This document shows positions 59,893 to 64,000 of a DNA stretch of 64,000 bases, piece by piece (the stretch's first letter is position 1; every line of letters begins with the position of its first letter). Location: contig JAQUZG010000001.1 of assembly GCA_028691435.1 (NCBI GenBank), forward strand, positions 80,206 to 144,205, in the 5' to 3' direction. The translations under genes and the position numbers were made by a program. This DNA is from Candidatus Iainarchaeum sp. GTDB taxonomy: Archaea; Iainarchaeota; Iainarchaeia; Iainarchaeales; JAAZKV01. The notes under the pieces were generated by a model, which was not told the DNA's origin, ran no database searches, and saw only the letters and a list, made by a program, of their open reading frames with translations.

Positions 59893-60540
59893 ATGCGATT
59901 TTCAGAAGAACAAAAAAGAATAGCAATTTTATTACTTAATGAACCTAAAACTGAAGATGAATTAAATAAACAATTGAATATTCCTTATGATAAATTGATG
60001 AGTGAATTAAAACATATGTTAAAACTCGATATTATTTCAAAAGAAGGGTATCCAACAAAGTATAAATTAAGACAAGAAATAGTTCAAACTTTAAATGAAA
60101 GAAAAAAAATTGCTGAAACAGATTCATATAGAATAAGATTGAATTCAATCATTGAATTTAAAGCAATTGAAGAAAATTTACTTAAAAAGAATTTGGATGA
60201 TATTTGTGAAGCTCTTAAAAAAGAAAAGAATTTTACTATTTATGATATAAAACAGGCTGAAATAATTGAAGAGGCTGATAGTGAAATGTATGCTTCATTT
60301 ATTGAAGTAAATTTATCAATTAAAGATTTTTCATCATTAATTTTATTTTTATTTTATTATGGTCCAACATCAATAGAATTAATCAAACCAACAAAAGTTG
60401 AATTTAGTCAATATGAATTCCAAGATGGGTTACATGCATTATCTGAAATTTTTCAAAAATATGCTTATTTTTTAACAGAAAAAATGACAAGAGAAGAATT
60501 AGGCAAATTCTATGAAAAAGCTTACAAAAAACAAAAATAA
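59893..60540 (+). CDS. Winged-helix protein of unknown function
   Basis: A 215-residue protein. The N-terminal 60 residues form a winged helix (EEQKRIAILLLNEPKTEDEL, then YDKLMSELKHMLKLDIISKE). The middle is a charged helix, and the C-terminal half is a mixed alpha/beta domain with FYYGPTSIELIKPTKVEF. A GGTGAG ribosome site supports the ATG. No family recognised; a transcription factor or a DNA-associated protein is likely. It precedes the S-layer gene by 320 bases with terminators between. Confidence 0.65.
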   Translation: MRFSEEQKRIAILLLNEPKTEDELNKQLNIPYDKLMSELKHMLKLDIISKEGYPTKYKLRQEIVQTLNERKKIAETDSYRIRLNSIIEFKAIEENLLKKNLDDICEALKKEKNFTIYDIKQAEIIEEADSEMYASFIEVNLSIKDFSSLILFLFYYGPTSIELIKPTKVEFSQYEFQDGLHALSEIFQKYAYFLTEKMTREELGKFYEKAYKKQK

Positions 60541-60860
60541 TTTAGCTTTTTATTATTTTTTATAATTTGATTCTATTTAATCTAACTAAGTTTGTTTATC
60601 TAATTTAATCAAATTTCACATTTTGTCTTAATAATTAAAACTTAAAAAAACACATTTCGTTTATTGACTAACAATAATTCATATAAACAAGTAATTTTTT
60701 GGCTTTTTTAGCCTTTTTTTGACTATTTTTTTAGTCAAAAAGTGGGGTAACCGAAAGGTATTTAAATAAAAAGAATTTTAATTCTGAAAGCTATGGCTAT
60801 GTGAGATTAATAATTTGAACATAGGGATAGTTTATTTTTTGTAAACGAGGTGAATTACAA
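60541..60860 (+). promoter_or_regulatory. Spacer with terminators, strong promoter and leader of the S-layer gene
   Basis: This gene-free stretch reads in order. The first 150 bases are AT-rich with nothing recognisable. Two hairpins follow: GGCT/AGCC with a T-run (60701-60720) and TTTTTGACTA/TAGTCAAAAA (60716-60741). A strong promoter comes next, BRE-like CCGAAAGG (60751-60758) joined to TATTTAAATA (60759-60768), predicting transcription start near 60790-60795. The leader of about 65 bases contains a stem of CTATGGCTATGT (60791-60802) with ACATAGGGATAG (60819-60830), and a GAGGTGA ribosome site (60847-60853) 7 bases before the ATG. Long structured leaders are otherwise rare in this window. 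Confidence 0.7.
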
Positions 60861-63455
60861 ATGAAAGGATTAAATGTAAAAAAAATAGCTGCATTAGGAT
60901 TTGGTGCTGCCTTAATTGGTACTGCATTAGCTCCGATGGTTACAGCTGCAAGTCTAAGTGACTTATCGAAAGACAATTTTATTTCAAGTACAGGTGCTCC
61001 AGCAGTAGATGTTGTTGTTGGATCAAAAGCACAAGTATCTGATGTTATTTGGGCAGGAAATATTGCTTCAAGAATAGCTCAATTAGCAACAAAACCTGCA
61101 TCAGCTGCTGCTGCATGTAATGGTGGATCTCCATCAAACCAAACAGTTGATTTAACTGTTAATGGTGGATCAACAATTGTATCTGGTAGTGGATATGTTG
61201 CTGAAAGTGATTTTAACTGGAGTAATCAAGAAACAAATTTCAGTTCATTCACATCTTCATCATCAAATATGAATTCATTAATCAATACAAGTGGATGGCA
61301 AATTAAACAAGATAGTACATCTTACACTAATATTTCTGTACAAGAAACATTAATGGGATCTGCTGATGTTGTTTTCCAAGGTAGTAATGGATCAAATTAT
61401 GTTGCTCCTGGTGACGTTTTAGCTAAATTATCTGCTGGAACTGGCGTTATCTACAAAGTTGATTTAGGTTCAGGAATTGAATTAATCAATGGTACAAACT
61501 TAGATAATAACTCAAAATATGATTTAAAAATACCATTTTTAGGAAAAACATACCAAATTGTTGAAATGGGTACTTCTCCTAAAAAAATTGTAATGTACGC
61601 ACAAACAGATTCTCAAACAGTTTATTTAGATGAAGAAATAGCTGTTACTCCTACTGCAATGTACGCAGGATCAGTAATGAAAATCGTTTTAAAAGATATG
61701 ACTGTTACAGCAAACTATGGTGTATACAGAGCTAAATGGGCTTTATTAAAAGACGGTGTTGAATTAAGAACAATTGAAAGAGGTTCTGATACAACATACA
61801 ACTTAAAAAGTGAATTTGGTTCATCATACTTCTCAGACGATATTTATATTGTAAGTGCTGGTAAAAGTGAAGCTTCTTCAAAATATTATGCATCTATTAG
61901 ATCTGGATCTTCAAGAGTTGAATTAAGAGATACTAAAGGATATCCATATGATGATGCTGATTCAACAGCAACAAATAATAGAGCATGGAAAGCATCTTTT
62001 AACGTAGATAATAACTATTTAAAATCAATCTCATTAGTAAATAACTGGGATTATTTAAACACAAGTGGATCTGAATCTACAAAATCTAAATACGCATTAC
62101 AAGTTGGACAATCAATTGTTTACCCAAACAACTTTGCTAAACTTGAATTCTTAGGATTTGAAGAAAACCCAACAACTGATGTAACAATCGGTGACGGAAA
62201 AATTGTTTACTCTGATAGACAAAACGGAGTTGTAACAGTTCCATTCATGGTTGACTTCTCATTACCTGCTAATGAAGTAGTTTCACAAGATATTGTTTCT
62301 GGAAAACCATATACTTTCTATTACAACACTGATGGAAATAGATTAGCTTATGTTGAAGGAGATAAATCATCATTAGAAGTAGCTAATATCACATGGGATG
62401 CAAACATAGCATTCACTGCTGGTTCAGTTTACCAAAATGCTGTTTTAGCTGATATTGGTGCAAGATCTTCATCAAATACAGACATTAATACAACATTTGC
62501 TGTATGGAGAAGTAATGCTTCAGGATCAAATAGAGCATTATTATTATTACAAAACCAATCATTCAACATCTATAATAAAGCTAAAGATTCTGGAAGTACA
62601 AAACTTGACTTTAACGGAACATACGTTGGAGCATATTCTAGTACAAGTGATGCAAATATGGTAAGATATTTCGCACCAAGTGTAGAATATTTCACACCAT
62701 TAGCAGTAATAACTCCTGATGTTAACTACACTATGACATATAATAGTTCATTAAACAGACCAGCTAAATTAGTATACACTGACAATAAAGGTCAAGATAC
62801 TAATTTATTCATAAGAGCTACTGACAATGCATCTGTTTGGGATTATGAATCTCAAAAGAACACTTCAGGAGTTTATGGACCTTCAGTTGATGCTGCAAGT
62901 GTAACAGGCGGATGGGAAATTAAAAACAATACAAACAACATTTTAGAAGCATATGCTGTTGACGGTACAAGAATTGTATCTGATGTGTCAAAATTCACAT
63001 TAACAGTTCCTGATGAAACAAGACAATTAAAGATTTTCTTAGGATCTGACTCAAACAGTGTTGTTTCAAACCCAGACTCACCATTCAATGGATTAGCTGC
63101 TGGAGAAACAAAAACTGCTAACGGAATAAAAGTAACAATCAACTCTATCACAGGATCATGCGGTGGATCAGATGTTAACGTTGCTGCTGTTGAAATAGTT
63201 AAAGCAGGTAACTTAATTGCTACTGACTCATCATCAAAAGGTAAATCAATTATCGTTGGTGGATGGGCTGTAAACAAAGCTGCTGAAACAATCACAGTTG
63301 ACAGTAAAAACCTACAAGAATTATTAACAGCTGATGGAAGTAAAGTTGCTGCTGTTGCTGACAACGGAAGTATAATCGTTGCTGGATACAGTGCTGCTGA
63401 TACAGAATCTGCTGCAAAAGAATTAATTAATGTTTTAGATGCATTAATTAAATAG
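60861..63455 (+). CDS. S-layer protein (methanococcal-type)
   Basis: An 864-residue secreted protein forming the outer paracrystalline coat. A signal peptide (MKGLNVKKIAALGFGAALIG to about residue 29, cleaved after MVTA) is followed by the N-terminal S-layer domain with VVVGSKAQVSDVIWAGNIAS. A long beta-rich Ser/Thr/Asn region has many sequons, and a C-terminal domain ends SAADTESAAKELINVLDALI, a typical closing of this family. Two Cys (about residues 86 and 770) may pair. Codon use differs from neighbours: more C-ending codons such as AAC, TAC and TTC, as expected for a very highly expressed gene. Its strong promoter, leader and terminator fit. Exported via Sec and signal peptidase I. Confidence 0.9.
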   Translation: MKGLNVKKIAALGFGAALIGTALAPMVTAASLSDLSKDNFISSTGAPAVDVVVGSKAQVSDVIWAGNIASRIAQLATKPASAAAACNGGSPSNQTVDLTVNGGSTIVSGSGYVAESDFNWSNQETNFSSFTSSSSNMNSLINTSGWQIKQDSTSYTNISVQETLMGSADVVFQGSNGSNYVAPGDVLAKLSAGTGVIYKVDLGSGIELINGTNLDNNSKYDLKIPFLGKTYQIVEMGTSPKKIVMYAQTDSQTVYLDEEIAVTPTAMYAGSVMKIVLKDMTVTANYGVYRAKWALLKDGVELRTIERGSDTTYNLKSEFGSSYFSDDIYIVSAGKSEASSKYYASIRSGSSRVELRDTKGYPYDDADSTATNNRAWKASFNVDNNYLKSISLVNNWDYLNTSGSESTKSKYALQVGQSIVYPNNFAKLEFLGFEENPTTDVTIGDGKIVYSDRQNGVVTVPFMVDFSLPANEVVSQDIVSGKPYTFYYNTDGNRLAYVEGDKSSLEVANITWDANIAFTAGSVYQNAVLADIGARSSSNTDINTTFAVWRSNASGSNRALLLLQNQSFNIYNKAKDSGSTKLDFNGTYVGAYSSTSDANMVRYFAPSVEYFTPLAVITPDVNYTMTYNSSLNRPAKLVYTDNKGQDTNLFIRATDNASVWDYESQKNTSGVYGPSVDAASVTGGWEIKNNTNNILEAYAVDGTRIVSDVSKFTLTVPDETRQLKIFLGSDSNSVVSNPDSPFNGLAAGETKTANGIKVTINSITGSCGGSDVNVAAVEIVKAGNLIATDSSSKGKSIIVGGWAVNKAAETITVDSKNLQELLTADGSKVAAVADNGSIIVAGYSAADTESAAKELINVLDALIK

Positions 63456-63471
63456 ATAATTTAGTTAAATT

Positions 63472-63505
63472 GAAAAAGAGCTTAATGCTCTTTTTCTTTA
63501 ATTAT
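63472..63505 (+). terminator. S-layer gene terminator
   Basis: GAAAAAGAGC and GCTCTTTTTC form a perfect 10-bp stem with a TTAAT loop, followed by more T. It is the most regular terminator in the window and fits a heavily transcribed gene. Confidence 0.75.
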
Positions 63506-63625
63506 CTTAAAACTAGTTTTATATTTTTAAAATTAATTAATTTTATTTGTTTTTAAATAATTTTATGATTATTTATTTGCTAATTAAAAGGTTTATTTAA
63601 AAATATTATTCTTTCTAAATATTAT

Positions 63626-64000
63626 ATGGTTAGTAAATCAAAAAAAGTAAAAAAATCAAATTCTATTAAGAAAAAATTAGTTAAAAATAATTCTAATTCA
63701 AAAGTTATTGGTGTTGAACCAGTTGTTAAAAATGTAGTTGAAAATCAACCTGTTAAATCTGATTATAAAGAAGAAATTAAAAGTTCAAAAATTGATTGGA
63801 AATTTACATTAATTACAATTTTAGTAATTATTATTGCATTGTTTGTTGCTATTGTTTATATTTATCCAATTTTTGCTAACCCTTATAGGTTTACATTTGC
63901 TTTAGACGGGGTTACATATAAATCTAATGAATATGTGCCAGCAGAATTCTTCCAAATTGTAAAAAATAGTGAAAATATTGTTGTATCCCCTATGATTTTA
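63626..64000 (+). CDS. Start of a membrane protein running off the right edge
   Basis: 125 codons are visible with no stop. The first 55 residues are very Lys/Ser/Asn-rich (MVSKSKKVKKSNSIKKKL), followed by one transmembrane helix (FTLITILVIIIALFVAIVYIY) and the beginning of an outside domain (YRFTFALDGVTYKSNEYVPA). A TATA-like TTTAAAAATATTA stretch lies upstream. Its position after the S-layer gene hints at an envelope role. No family can be named from this part. Confidence 0.65.
   Translation, partial: MVSKSKKVKKSNSIKKKLVKNNSNSKVIGVEPVVKNVVENQPVKSDYKEEIKSSKIDWKFTLITILVIIIALFVAIVYIYPIFANPYRFTFALDGVTYKSNEYVPAEFFQIVKNSENIVVSPMIL

Noticed and set aside
62873..63364. Minus-strand open frame inside the S-layer gene
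   Set aside because: It is the antisense of a strongly coding region and has no start signals or recognisable motif. The S-layer frame explains the sequence.

Overview
The window is a very AT-rich (roughly a quarter G+C by eye), densely packed archaeal chromosome segment. Archaeal identity rests on Orc1/Cdc6, both RFC subunits, two PCNAs, the heterodimeric primase PriS/PriL, GINS, DnaG-type exosome primase, Csl4, RpoL, Hjc, LonB, Cdc48/VAT, Pth2, aIF2-alpha, class III signal-peptide pilins and a methanococcal-type S-layer protein. The AT-richness, compactness, reduced or divergent versions of several enzymes and a bacterial-type ThrRS suggest a DPANN-type archaeon (Woesearchaeota/Pacearchaeota/Nanoarchaeota-like). 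This lineage is an inference from gene style; no rRNA gene is present to confirm it. I found no tRNA or rRNA genes, CRISPR arrays, insertion sequences or prophage genes.

Layout. 1-2122: the start of a divergent gene, then an ArsR-type regulator with IscS and IscU (Fe-S assembly). 2232-7524: a large surface protein, Pth2, a circularly permuted GTPase, a NUDIX enzyme, Hjc on the opposite strand and a DUF167 protein. 7609-9204: DnaG with a long Asn/Gly/Phe/Arg-rich insert. 9361-15627: a minus-strand block of a small membrane protein, an unknown 462-residue protein, a basic protein, a TraB-like protein, ThrRS and a Cys-tailed protein. 15754-25356: Nre repair protein, RfcS, membrane proteins, a MiaB-type methylthiotransferase, an NrdD-derived protein, an Lrp regulator and topoisomerase I. 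25374-25590: a hairpin-rich gap that may encode a small RNA. 25590-29445: a regulator, a stand-alone NFACT-R protein and Cdc48 with an unusual insert. 29478-32627: two pilin-type and four pseudopilin-like genes around an M50 protease.

32753-38418: PheS-PheT, Orc1/Cdc6 and a repeat protein with HMG-like motifs. 38466-42765: a 45-residue membrane protein, a metallo-beta-lactamase-fold protein with an eroded metal site, a surface protein, RfcL and a YchF-type GTPase. 42906-50961: coiled-coil membrane protein, RNase Z, LonB, DUF373, SPFH protein, RpoL, Csl4 and a SpoIIM-like protein. 51033-58712: signal peptidase I, then a replication and translation island (PCNA1, PCNA2, PriL, PriS, GINS, aIF2-alpha, PAC2). 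58790-64000: a uracil-DNA glycosylase without cysteines, a BofA-like protein, a winged-helix protein, the S-layer gene with its own strong promoter and leader, and the start of a membrane protein.

Taken together the replication fork is nearly complete here: origin recognition, clamp, clamp loader, primase, GINS, topoisomerase and repair proteins carrying PCNA-binding tails. Envelope genes (S-layer, pilins, signal peptidase, LonB, SPFH, SpoIIM) form the second theme. Gene starts follow two modes: leaderless genes with a TATA box about 26-28 bases before the start codon, and genes with GGTGA-type ribosome sites. Several genes start at TTG or GTG. The most unusual items are the matching low-complexity tracts in the two exosome-cap proteins DnaG and Csl4, the helical insert in Cdc48, the cysteine-free family 4-like glycosylase, the metal-site-less lactamase-fold protein and the pseudopilin cluster.
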